This document shows positions 1-5,837 of a DNA stretch of 9,693 bases, piece by piece; position 1 is the first letter of the stretch; the number at the start of each line of letters is the position of its first letter. The DNA lies in the NCBI GenBank assembly GCA_934572445.1, contig CAKTLD010000077.1, forward strand, positions 1-9,693, read 5' to 3'. Origin of the DNA: an uncultured Oscillospiraceae bacterium (GTDB lineage: Bacteria > Bacillota > Clostridia > Oscillospirales > Oscillospiraceae). The position numbers and the translations under genes were made by a program. The notes under the pieces are model-generated. The model made no database searches, was not told the origin of the DNA, and saw only the letters and a program-made list of their open reading frames with translations.

Positions 1-53
1 GAGAATAGCGTATCATCGTATGTAGTATTCTTAAAAAGTTCATTCAATGTCAT
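1..53 (-). CDS. Partial gene downstream of the XRE repressor (N-terminus only)
   Basis: An ATG at 53 opens a frame that stays open to the window edge (17 codons, beginning MTLNELFKNTTYDD). An AGGAGGA ribosome site lies seven bases before it, inside the 3' end of the XRE gene, and the two genes overlap by 14 bases (40-53). This arrangement implies translational coupling. Short XRE repressors in mobile elements are often followed by an ImmA/IrrE-type metallopeptidase, so that is one possible identity. Too little protein is visible to show it, and the family is left open. Confidence 0.6.
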   Translation of the reverse strand, partial: MTLNELFKNTTYDDTLF

Positions 54-456
54 TTGTTGTTCCTCCTGATGCGGAAACACCCGCAAAAATAAGTTGCTCG
101 ATTTGTGTAACTTGTTCTTCTGATGGGTCAACTGCAATTAGTTGTCTTATCAGACCCCATAGTTTTGGGTTTTTGCTGAGTTCTGCGTTTATGTCTGGTG
201 GTGATGTTCCTTTGGCTTTTGCGAAAAGGGTCAACATCTTTTCACGCAGTTCAGGAGGCGGCTGGAGTTGTTCTATTAGTTTTAGTAACAACTCTTCAGA
301 AGGGAAGATCATTCCACTTTCAATCGAGCTGAGAGAAGCGTTTGTAATATCTACAGCCAGTGCTAACTGCCGCTGAGAAAGATGCGGTTGTTTCTTTTCT
401 CGTGCTTGCTTAATCCACTTGCCGAGTTTTTTCTTATCGGCAGATGACACAGCCAT
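40..456 (-). CDS. XRE-family transcriptional repressor, 138 aa
   Basis: A small DNA-binding regulator. Residues 11-65 form a Cro/C1-type helix-turn-helix: LSQRQLALAV is the first helix pair, and ITNASLSSIESG is the recognition helix and the following turn. The C-terminal half (66-138) is helical and unassigned. I chose the ATG at 456 rather than the in-frame ATG at 474 because a GGGAGGA ribosome site sits about six bases before 456, while the upstream ATG lies inside the operator palindrome and has no ribosome site. The gene overlaps the next gene by 14 bases. Its promoter is overlaid by a long perfect inverted repeat, so autorepression is likely. Short XRE repressors of this kind control excision or transfer genes in phages and conjugative elements. 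The AT-richer composition of this flank fits acquisition, but no other element gene beyond tnpV supports it here. Confidence 0.88.
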   Translation of the reverse strand: MAVSSADKKKLGKWIKQAREKKQPHLSQRQLALAVDITNASLSSIESGMIFPSEELLLKLIEQLQPPPELREKMLTLFAKAKGTSPPDINAELSKNPKLWGLIRQLIAVDPSEEQVTQIEQLIFAGVSASGGTTNDIE

Positions 457-470
457 TGATATTCCTCCCT

Positions 471-508
471 TCATAGTGTTAGCTGTTAACTAACAGCTAA
501 CACTATGA
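471..508. promoter_or_regulatory. Perfect 38-bp inverted repeat, probable XRE operator
   Basis: The 18-base arm TCATAGTGTTAGCTGTTA is repeated exactly in inverse after a two-base AC spacer. It overlaps the -10 box (505-510) and the expected start point (near 498) of the XRE promoter. The transcript would begin inside the right arm, so the repeat works better as a DNA operator than as an RNA hairpin. Binding by the adjacent repressor is inferred. Confidence 0.75.
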
Positions 509-533
509 TAGCATACTTGGCTGTAATTGTCAA
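505..533 (-). promoter_or_regulatory. Sigma-70-type promoter of the XRE gene
   Basis: Reading the minus strand, TTGACA (533-528) and TATCAT (510-505) are separated by exactly 17 bases. The -35 box is consensus and the -10 box has four of six matches. It drives the XRE gene and its downstream partner. The operator palindrome covers the -10 box. Confidence 0.8.
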
Positions 534-580
534 GATAAGGGGGCGATTGCCCTCTTAGTACGAGTTTGTATTCGTTAAAG

Positions 581-618
581 TGACGGCAGCGCCCATCGTT
601 CGATAAGCGCTGTCGTTA
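581..618 (-). other. Stem-loop after the DUF6809 gene
   Basis: Twelve base pairs, including two G-T pairs, close a 14-base loop (581-592 with 607-618). It lies just beyond the DUF6809 stop codon and could mark the 3' end of that minus-strand transcript. The following bases on that strand (CTTTAACG) have only a short T run, so a full intrinsic terminator is not supported. Confidence 0.4.
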
Positions 619-627
619 TGTGTTCAA

Positions 628-888
628 TTATTCTTCCATGACTTCCAACATCATCCTGGCACCCAGCTTAAAGCCATTCTGAAAGATCAAGCAGTCTGTA
701 TTGGTTTGATGTTCCCGCACACAATCGGTGTATTTCTCAAACAGTTCTTTCTGCTCGTTCGTCATAGTGGCTTTAAGCTTTTCTTCGTTCCGGCAGATCA
801 GCTCCTGCAGTTTCTTGTACTCCTTGGAAGAAGTATCGTACTCTGTAGGCTCGATATTGCCATACCAAAATTCTTCAAGGATTCTCAT
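628..888 (-). CDS. DUF6809 family protein, 86 aa
   Basis: A small acidic, mostly helical cytoplasmic protein beginning MRILEEFWYGNI and ending in a FKLGARMMLEVMEE helix. I recognise this pattern as the DUF6809 family of Firmicutes, whose members have no established function. Its ATG overlaps the stop of the upstream tnpV-like gene as ATGA, with an AGGAGG site about six bases before it in the end of that gene. It was therefore probably expressed by translational coupling to the upstream frame. With the upstream gene interrupted by TGA, coupled expression may now depend on re-initiation or direct ribosome binding. Length looks complete. The pairing with tnpV suggests it belongs to the acquired left flank. 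Confidence 0.8.
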   Translation of the reverse strand: MRILEEFWYGNIEPTEYDTSSKEYKKLQELICRNEEKLKATMTNEQKELFEKYTDCVREHQTNTDCLIFQNGFKLGARMMLEVMEE

Positions 889-1250
889 ACCGCATCCTCC
901 TCGTAGATCATCTCACGCAGGACAATTTCTTCTGCACGATTGCGGATGCTGTTTATGGCTCCAACCCATGCCATCTGATCGTGCTGCTTCATGCGCTCTG
1001 TCACATCCTCAGATACCTTCATCTGCTCGATGATAAATTCAAGGCGGTTCTGTGCCTGCTCGTTCAAATCAGCAAGATATGTCCACAATTCGCCGCTGAG
1101 ACACAGATCGTTAAAGCGGATGGGGTTATGCTCCTTGATGTAATCTCTGTGCATACGCCATCACCGACCAATAGGTCTGTTTTCTTCTGGTAAGCGAATG
1201 TCGGGAATATAGTAATCACCGCAACGAATATAGTTCAGTTCCTGCATCAT
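885..1250 (-). pseudogene. tnpV: TnpV-like transposon accessory gene broken by an in-frame TGA
   Basis: The protein reads MMQELNYIRCGDYYIP and so on from an ATG at 1250, with a GGAGG ribosome site five bases before it. It continues through PIGR, meets TGA at 1163-1161 (codon 30), and resumes in the same frame with WRMHRDYIKEHNPIRF to the stop at 885. The whole matches my recollection of TnpV-family proteins of Tn4451-like elements in length (121 codons), in the conserved PIGxxGRM block across the break, and in the C-terminal QMAWVGAINSIRNRAEEIV. The TGA falls where relatives have an aromatic residue, so a single TGG-to-TGA change is the simplest origin. A shorter product could start at the ATG at 1154 (89 aa), but no ribosome site precedes it. 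The biochemical role of TnpV is not established. The gene points to a mobile-element origin for this flank. Confidence 0.7.
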
Positions 1251-1296
1251 ATGTACCTCCAATAAGATTCAAACATTCTGTTCAAAGATAGAAAAA

Positions 1297-1329
1297 GGCG
1301 ATACCTGGTTGTGAAAACCAAGTATCGCC
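1297..1329 (-). terminator. Leader hairpin with T run, possible attenuator of the tnpV transcript
   Basis: Arms 1297-1310 and 1316-1329 enclose a five-base loop. In minus-strand RNA all 14 positions pair (one is U-G) and a five-T run follows. In plus-strand RNA one position is a C-A mismatch, so the structure seems adapted to the minus strand. It sits about 50 bases upstream of the tnpV start codon, inside its presumed leader, which suits attenuation better than simple termination. T runs flank both sides, so bidirectional termination remains possible. Confidence 0.6.
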
Positions 1330-1396
1330 AATTTTTCTTGTCGCACTCCTGTACGGCAGCTACCCTATGTCAGTAATGTTCTCATACTGTCTTATT

Positions 1397-1425
1397 GAGG
1401 GACGCCGAAGGCGCTCTCTTTTTTT
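1397..1425 (+). terminator. Orphan intrinsic terminator
   Basis: A stem of nine pairs with one bulged A and one G-T pair (1397-1406 with 1410-1418) has a GAA loop and is followed by seven Ts (1419-1425). It points rightward, yet no rightward gene lies to its left in the window. It may be the tail of a chromosomal gene displaced by the acquired left flank, or it may insulate the TetR promoter immediately downstream. Confidence 0.6.
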
Positions 1426-1437
1426 GCGTTTTTTCCG

Positions 1438-1465
1438 TTGACAAACGCTTTGACTGTGCTATAAT
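1438..1465 (+). promoter_or_regulatory. Promoter of the TetR-family gene
   Basis: TTGACA (1438-1443) and TATAAT (1460-1465) are both full consensus with a 16-base spacer. The expected start point is near 1472, inside the palindrome at 1468-1479. Confidence 0.85.
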
Positions 1466-1482
1466 TACAACGTTCGTTGCAA
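1465..1482. promoter_or_regulatory. Palindrome at the transcription start, probable TetR operator
   Basis: CAACG-TT-CGTTG (1468-1479) is a perfect palindrome, extended by TT/AA at the outer edge after one mismatch. It begins two bases after the -10 box, where a bound dimer would block initiation. The size and AACG/CGTT half-sites fit TetR-family operators. Binding by the gene product just downstream is inferred. Confidence 0.6.
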
Positions 1483-1519
1483 AACGATAGTTTTAACATG
1501 AAAAGGAAAAGGTGATCCT

Positions 1520-2182
1520 ATGCCGCCGAAACCGAAATTTACCAGAGAAGAAGTGACCGCCGCCGCATTCGAGCTGGTGCGGGAGCAGGGGGTGTCCGCG
1601 CTGACTGCGCGCGAGCTGGGCGCGCGGCTTGGGAGTTCCGCACGCCCGATTTTCACCGCTTTCACCGACATGGCCGAGCTCAAGGAGTCCGTGCGCATGA
1701 AGGCGAAGGAGAGCTTTGCTGCCTACATGGCCGTGGCCGAGGATTTTGACCCCGCATACAAGATGCGCGGGATGCAGTGGGTGAAATTCGCGCAGGAGCA
1801 GCCGCGGCTCTTCCAGCTCCTGTTCATGCAGGGCGAGGGCAGTGCGCCGGACTTTGACCGCGCCGTGCGCGAGAGCACGTTCGACAGTGAGAAGGACCTT
1901 GCCATCATTATGCGCGACTATCACGCCGGAGCTGAGCAGGCCGAGCACCTCTTCCGCCAGATGTGGATATATACCTATGGGCTCTGCGTGCTCTGCGCTA
2001 CGGGTATCTGCTCATTCACCGAGCAGGAGCTTGCCGTGCGCCTGGGCGAGATCTTCCGCGGCATGATCTACGTCCTTACAAGCGACTCCGTGCCCTTCAC
2101 CGCTGTGCAGCCAGCCAGACACGGCACAGAGGCGAGCGCCTTCGTGCGCAAAAACAACCCCGACCTTTCCGGCGTGCAATAA
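1520..2182 (+). CDS. TetR/AcrR-family transcriptional regulator, 220 aa
   Basis: A one-component repressor. The N-terminal helix-turn-helix spans roughly residues 8-55: TREEVTAAAFELVREQGVSA leads into TARELGARLGSSARPIFTAF, which holds the recognition helix. The rest (56-220) is the ligand-binding and dimerisation part, with the aromatic-rich MWIYTYGLCVLCATG helix near 150. The ligand cannot be told from sequence. The start is set by AAGGTGAT a few bases before the ATG; an earlier ATG at 1498 terminates after five codons. It has its own consensus promoter with an overlapping palindrome, so autorepression is likely. The nearest downstream gene is the membrane XRE regulator and its exporter, which has separate promoters. 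Control of that module by this protein is possible but not shown. No terminator is visible after its stop. Confidence 0.9.
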   Translation: MPPKPKFTREEVTAAAFELVREQGVSALTARELGARLGSSARPIFTAFTDMAELKESVRMKAKESFAAYMAVAEDFDPAYKMRGMQWVKFAQEQPRLFQLLFMQGEGSAPDFDRAVRESTFDSEKDLAIIMRDYHAGAEQAEHLFRQMWIYTYGLCVLCATGICSFTEQELAVRLGEIFRGMIYVLTSDSVPFTAVQPARHGTEASAFVRKNNPDLSGVQ

Positions 2183-2230
2183 TGCCGCGAATCGGACGAA
2201 AAGCGGGAAAAAACAGGGAAAATGCGTTAT

Positions 2231-2284
2231 CGCAACCGCCGGTTGACAGATTTCATGGTCCGCTTTCTTGTGCGCAACCGCCGG
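2231..2284 (+). repeat. 12-bp direct repeat flanking the XRE promoter
   Basis: CGCAACCGCCGG occurs at 2231-2242 and again at 2273-2284, start to start 42 bases, or about four helical turns. The second copy lies in the spacer between the -35 and -10 boxes of the regulator promoter. The first is followed at once by another TTGACA (2243-2248). Paired sites on one DNA face suggest cooperative regulator binding, but this is inference. The first copy also forms a small CAACC/GGTTG palindrome. Confidence 0.5.
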
Positions 2285-2296
2285 AAACGGTATGAT
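2268..2296 (+). promoter_or_regulatory. Promoter of the membrane-anchored XRE regulator
   Basis: TTGTGC (2268-2273) and TATGAT (2291-2296) are separated by 17 bases. The -35 box has four of six consensus matches and the -10 box five of six. The leader to the ATG at 2352 is about 50 bases. A perfect TTGACA at 2243 has no matching -10 box at the right distance. Confidence 0.55.
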
Positions 2297-2351
2297 CCGG
2301 CCATCAAAATCGATGCGCCGTGAGCGCATACCGAACAGGGAGGAACATACC

Positions 2352-3353
2352 ATGATCTTAGCAGATAAAATCATTGCACTCCGCAAAAAGGCGGGCTGGT
2401 CGCAGGAGGAGCTGGCAAGCCAGCTCGGCGTGACGCGTCAGTCCGTATCGAAATGGGAGGGCGCGCAGTCCGTGCCCGATATGGAAAAGGTCGTGCAGAT
2501 GAGCAGGCTCTTCGGGGTAAGCACCGACTACCTGCTCAAGGATGAGCTGGAAGAAGCGGAGCCGCTGCCCGACGCATCGGACGAGCACGCACCGCTGCGC
2601 AGGGTGACGATGGAACAGGCCTCGCGCTATCTGGCCCTGCGCCGTGCCGCCGCGCCCAAGCTGGCGCTGGCGACGTTCCTGTGCGTTGTTTCACCTGTCT
2701 GTCTGCTGATGCTCGCGGCGATGAGCGAGATTCACCGCTTTGGTATCAGTGAAAACGCGGCGGCAGGCATCGGTCTGTGCGTGCTGCTGGCGCTGGTTGC
2801 GGCGGGCGTGTCAATCTTCCTTGCGCAGGCAGCAAAGGTGAAGGAATTCGAGTTTCTGGAAAAGGAACCGTTTGAGACCGAGTACGGCGTGAGCGGCATG
2901 GTGCGCGAGCGCCGCCGCGACTATCAGGACACCCACACGCGCCGCAGCATCATCGCAACGGTGCTGTGCATCCTTTCGGCGGTGCCGCTGTTTGCCGTGG
3001 GGTGCTTTGATGCCGCGGACATCTACTATGTGGCGGCGGTCTGTGTGCTGCTGCTGATCGCGGGCATCGGCGCGGCTCTTTTCGTGCTGACGGGCACCTG
3101 CACCGGCGCGATGGATCAGCTGCTCGAAGAGGGCGACTACACGCGCTGCAGCAAGGCGCGCAGCGGCGTGCGCGGCACGATCAGCCTGATCTACTGGCTG
3201 GTGGTGACGGCCATCTTCCTGTTCTATACCTTTGGCCCCATGGGCAACGGCCAGCCGCAGTACAGCTGGTTCATCTGGGCTGTCGGCGGCGTGCTGTACG
3301 CGGCGGTGATGGGTATCGTCGCGCTTCTGCAGCGCGGGGGCAGAGGCCGCTGA
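2352..3353 (+). CDS. Membrane-anchored XRE-family regulator, 333 aa
   Basis: Residues 1-62 form a classic Cro/C1 helix-turn-helix (RKKAGWSQEELASQLGVTRQ, then SVSKWEGAQSVPDMEKV). This is followed by an acidic linker (63-95) and six predicted membrane segments near 104-124, 137-159, 199-219, 223-246, 276-296 and 305-326. The loop at 160-198 is charged and arginine-rich, probably cytoplasmic. GGGAGGA eight bases before the ATG at 2352 fixes the start. The protein joins DNA binding to a membrane sensor without a kinase. Such proteins in Firmicutes are poorly characterised, and I cannot name the signal. The ABC exporter follows directly, with a separate promoter carrying repeated TGATA elements, making it the natural target. 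The signal might be membrane stress or an antimicrobial compound; this is inference from layout. Confidence 0.85.
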   Translation: MILADKIIALRKKAGWSQEELASQLGVTRQSVSKWEGAQSVPDMEKVVQMSRLFGVSTDYLLKDELEEAEPLPDASDEHAPLRRVTMEQASRYLALRRAAAPKLALATFLCVVSPVCLLMLAAMSEIHRFGISENAAAGIGLCVLLALVAAGVSIFLAQAAKVKEFEFLEKEPFETEYGVSGMVRERRRDYQDTHTRRSIIATVLCILSAVPLFAVGCFDAADIYYVAAVCVLLLIAGIGAALFVLTGTCTGAMDQLLEEGDYTRCSKARSGVRGTISLIYWLVVTAIFLFYTFGPMGNGQPQYSWFIWAVGGVLYAAVMGIVALLQRGGRGR

Positions 3354-3373
3354 TGCCGGCGGATGAGCTGCGC

Positions 3374-3402
3374 TTGACAAATTGGTATTTATTTGATATC
3401 AT
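3374..3402 (+). promoter_or_regulatory. Promoter of the ABC exporter operon
   Basis: TTGACA (3374-3379) and TATCAT (3397-3402) have an ideal 17-base spacer. This AT-rich island sits between two GC-rich genes, which makes it stand out. The leader is about 65 bases and contains a small CGGTC-ACG-GACCG hairpin around 3425-3437. Confidence 0.8.
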
Positions 3403-3416
3403 TTTGATAACTGATA
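3392..3416 (+). promoter_or_regulatory. Repeated TTTGATA elements over the -10 box, candidate operator
   Basis: TTTGATA occurs at 3392-3398 and 3403-3409, 11 bases apart (one helical turn), with a third TGATA at 3412-3416. They cover the -10 box and start region of the exporter promoter. They are plausible binding sites for the membrane XRE regulator just upstream; no direct evidence. Confidence 0.4.
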
Positions 3417-3475
3417 AATCTTTTCGGTCACGGACCGGACAGAATAGAAATCGAGGATAAAGAAGGAGAGAGAAT

Positions 3476-4189
3476 ATGCTTACCATTGACCACCTGACCA
3501 AGACCTTCGGAGAAAAGACGGCGGTGGACGACCTTTCACTGCACATCGCCCCGGGCGAGATATACGGCTTCATCGGCCATAACGGTGCGGGCAAGACCAC
3601 CACGCTCAAGTCCGTTGTCGGTATTCAGCAGTTTGACGCGGGCGAGATCCGCATCGGCGGCCACTCCGTCAGGGAGGAACCCCTTGCCTGCAAGAAAATG
3701 CTTGCCTACATCCCGGATAATCCGGATCTTTACGATTTTATGACCGGCATCAAGTATCTGAACTTCATTGCCGACATCTTCGGTATCGGCGCGCAGGAAC
3801 GGCAGGAGCGTATCCGCAAGTATGCCGACCTTTTTGAACTGACGAACGATCTGGCTCAGCCTGTCGCTGCCTATTCCCACGGCATGAAGCAGAAGCTGGC
3901 GATTATCTCCGCCTGGCTGCACGCGCCGCGGCTCATCATCATGGATGAGCCCTTCGTCGGCCTTGACCCCAAGGCCGCGCACATTCTCAAAGGCATGATG
4001 CGTGAGATCTGCGATGAAGGCGGCGCCATTTTCTTCTCGACCCATGTGCTCGAGGTGGCGGAAAAGCTCTGCGACAAGGTCGCTATCATCAAGGCGGGCA
4101 AGCTGATCCGCTCGGGCACGATGGAAGAAGTCAAGGGCGATGATTCGCTCGAGGAGGTCTTTCTTGAGCTGGAGGGCGAGCAATGCTGA
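3476..4189 (+). CDS. ABC exporter ATP-binding protein, 237 aa
   Basis: The ATPase subunit of an ABC-2-type exporter: it hydrolyses ATP in the cytoplasm to drive the permease encoded next. Walker A is GHNGAGKTT (34-42), Walker B is RLIIMDE (152-158) followed by the D-loop region GLDP, and the switch histidine is H190 in STHVLE. The ABC signature is YSHGM (133-137) rather than LSGGQ. The Q-loop glutamine is replaced by Asp in YIPDNPDLY (79-86). Both are variants I associate with this exporter subgroup, so it is probably still active. Length is normal. The start has an AAGGAG site eight bases upstream. It overlaps the permease gene by seven bases (4183-4189), indicating translational coupling and equal subunit supply. 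The substrate is unknown. Confidence 0.95.
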   Translation: MLTIDHLTKTFGEKTAVDDLSLHIAPGEIYGFIGHNGAGKTTTLKSVVGIQQFDAGEIRIGGHSVREEPLACKKMLAYIPDNPDLYDFMTGIKYLNFIADIFGIGAQERQERIRKYADLFELTNDLAQPVAAYSHGMKQKLAIISAWLHAPRLIIMDEPFVGLDPKAAHILKGMMREICDEGGAIFFSTHVLEVAEKLCDKVAIIKAGKLIRSGTMEEVKGDDSLEEVFLELEGEQC

Positions 4190-5778
4190 GGGTACTGGTG
4201 AATAAGCAGCTCACGGAGATCTTCCGCAGCTACTTCTATGATGCGAAGAAAAACAAAAAGCGCTCCCGAGGCGCGATCATCGGCTACATCGCACTGTTTG
4301 TGCTGCTGATGGTCGGCCTGCTCGGCGGCATATTCACATTTCTGTCTATTACGCTCTGCGGTACGCTGACAGGCCTCGGCGTGGGATGGCTCTACTTTGC
4401 GCTGATGGGGCTGCTGGCGGTGTTCCTCGGTGCGTTCGGCAGCGTATTCAACACGTTTTCCGGCCTGTATCTTGCCAAGGACAATGACCTGCTGCTTGCC
4501 ATGCCCATCCATGTGCGCACGCTGATGGCTGCGCGGCTGCTGACCGTCTATCTGATGGGCCTGATGTACTCCGCGGTCGTTATCGTTCCTGCAGTCATCG
4601 TCTACTGGGTCACGGTATCGGCCTCCGTCATGGCGATCCTCGGCGGGGTGCTGCTGACGTTCCTGATCTCCGTTTTTGTGCTGGTGCTTTCCTGCGCGCT
4701 CGGCTGGGTCATCGCCCAGCTCAGTCTCAAGCTCCGCCACAAGAGCATCATCACGGTCATCGTCTCGCTTGTGGGCATCGGGATCTACTACTTTGCCTGC
4801 TTCCGCGCGAGCGATCTGATCAATGAGCTGCTGCTCAATGCTGTCGCGCTTGGCGAAAAGGTGCAGGGCAGCGCGTATCCCATCTATCTCTTCGGTCGCG
4901 TGGCCGAGGGCGACGGCATGGCGATGCTGCTTGTCACGCTCGTGGTGCTGGTGCTGTTCGCGCTGATGTGGTACCTGCTTTCAAAGAGCTTTTTGAAGGT
5001 CGTGACCTCCACGGGCCACACTGCCCACACCGCCTATCGCGAAAAGCGCGCGGAGCGCCGCAGCGTTCCCGCGGCGCTTCTCGGCAAGGAATTCGCGCGC
5101 TTTACCGCCAGCCCGAACTATATGCTCAACTGCGGCCTTGGCATCCTGCTGCTGCCGATGGCGGGCATCCTGCTTTTGTGGAAGGGCGGGGACGCCGTCT
5201 CGGTGCTGAACATGGTGTTCAGCTCCCGCGGCGGCTGCACGGAGGTGCTGCTGTGCACGGGCGTCTGCACCATCGCGTCGATGAACGACATGGCGACGCC
5301 GTCCGTCTCGCTTGAGGGCAAGTCCCTGTGGCTTGCGCAGTCGCTGCCCGTGAGTGCGTGGCAGGTGCTGCGCGCCAAGCTCAGGGTGCAACTGCTGCTC
5401 ACGGTGATCCCGGCGCTCGTGCCGCTTATCTGCATGGCATTTATCCTGCCCGCGACGCCCGCGCTGGCGCTTGCGATGGTCACGGCGCTGATGTATATTG
5501 TGTTTTCCGCCTGTCTTGGGCTGATGCTCGGCGTGAAGCGGGCAAACCTTACCTGGACGAGCGAGCTTGCTCCCATCAAGCAGAGCATGGCGGTGATGAT
5601 CGCTATGTTCGGCGGCTGGCTCTATGCGCTGGCGCTTGCGGGGCTGTACCTCTGGCAAGGCTGGAAGCTCGGTGCGAGCGCCTACCTTGCGATCTTCGCG
5701 CTCGTCACGCTGCTGGCCGCGGCGCTGCTGTACCGCTGGCTCAAAACCAGAGGCGCGCAGCAGTTCGCGCTGCTGTAA
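4183..5778 (+). CDS. ABC exporter permease, 531 aa
   Basis: A large hydrophobic integral membrane protein with about 12 likely membrane segments, six in residues 31-267 and six in 317-520, split by a basic cytoplasmic stretch (272-300, HTAYREKRAERRS). The halves look related: a short hydrophilic loop followed by an LLAMPIHVRTLMAARLL-type amphipathic helix (104-120) recurs as LAQSLPVSAWQVLRAKL (384-400). This suggests an internal duplication, so one polypeptide would supply both membrane halves and pair with two copies of the ATPase. The coupling is supported by the seven-base overlap with the ATPase gene. There is no accessory substrate-binding protein, consistent with export. The substrate cannot be assigned; drugs, peptides or lipids are all possible. 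The gene ends 10 bases before a strong terminator stem. Confidence 0.9.
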   Translation: MLRVLVNKQLTEIFRSYFYDAKKNKKRSRGAIIGYIALFVLLMVGLLGGIFTFLSITLCGTLTGLGVGWLYFALMGLLAVFLGAFGSVFNTFSGLYLAKDNDLLLAMPIHVRTLMAARLLTVYLMGLMYSAVVIVPAVIVYWVTVSASVMAILGGVLLTFLISVFVLVLSCALGWVIAQLSLKLRHKSIITVIVSLVGIGIYYFACFRASDLINELLLNAVALGEKVQGSAYPIYLFGRVAEGDGMAMLLVTLVVLVLFALMWYLLSKSFLKVVTSTGHTAHTAYREKRAERRSVPAALLGKEFARFTASPNYMLNCGLGILLLPMAGILLLWKGGDAVSVLNMVFSSRGGCTEVLLCTGVCTIASMNDMATPSVSLEGKSLWLAQSLPVSAWQVLRAKLRVQLLLTVIPALVPLICMAFILPATPALALAMVTALMYIVFSACLGLMLGVKRANLTWTSELAPIKQSMAVMIAMFGGWLYALALAGLYLWQGWKLGASAYLAIFALVTLLAAALLYRWLKTRGAQQFALL

Positions 5779-5788
5779 GTAAAAAACG

Positions 5789-5821
5789 ACCCGCTCCCGC
5801 GTCAGGCGGGGGCGGGTTTTT
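5789..5821. terminator. Bidirectional terminator between convergent genes
   Basis: A 12-bp GC-rich stem with one T-G pair (5789-5800 with 5806-5817) has a GTCAG loop. It is followed by five Ts on the plus strand and, across the other side, by CGTTTTTT on the minus strand. It ends both the exporter operon and the convergent hydrolase gene. Confidence 0.9.
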
Positions 5822-5837
5822 GTATGCGAAAGCCGCC

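Noticed and set aside
471..508. Palindrome as an intrinsic terminator or as an IS end
   Set aside because: No T run follows on either strand, no transposase is next to it, and it coincides exactly with a promoter.
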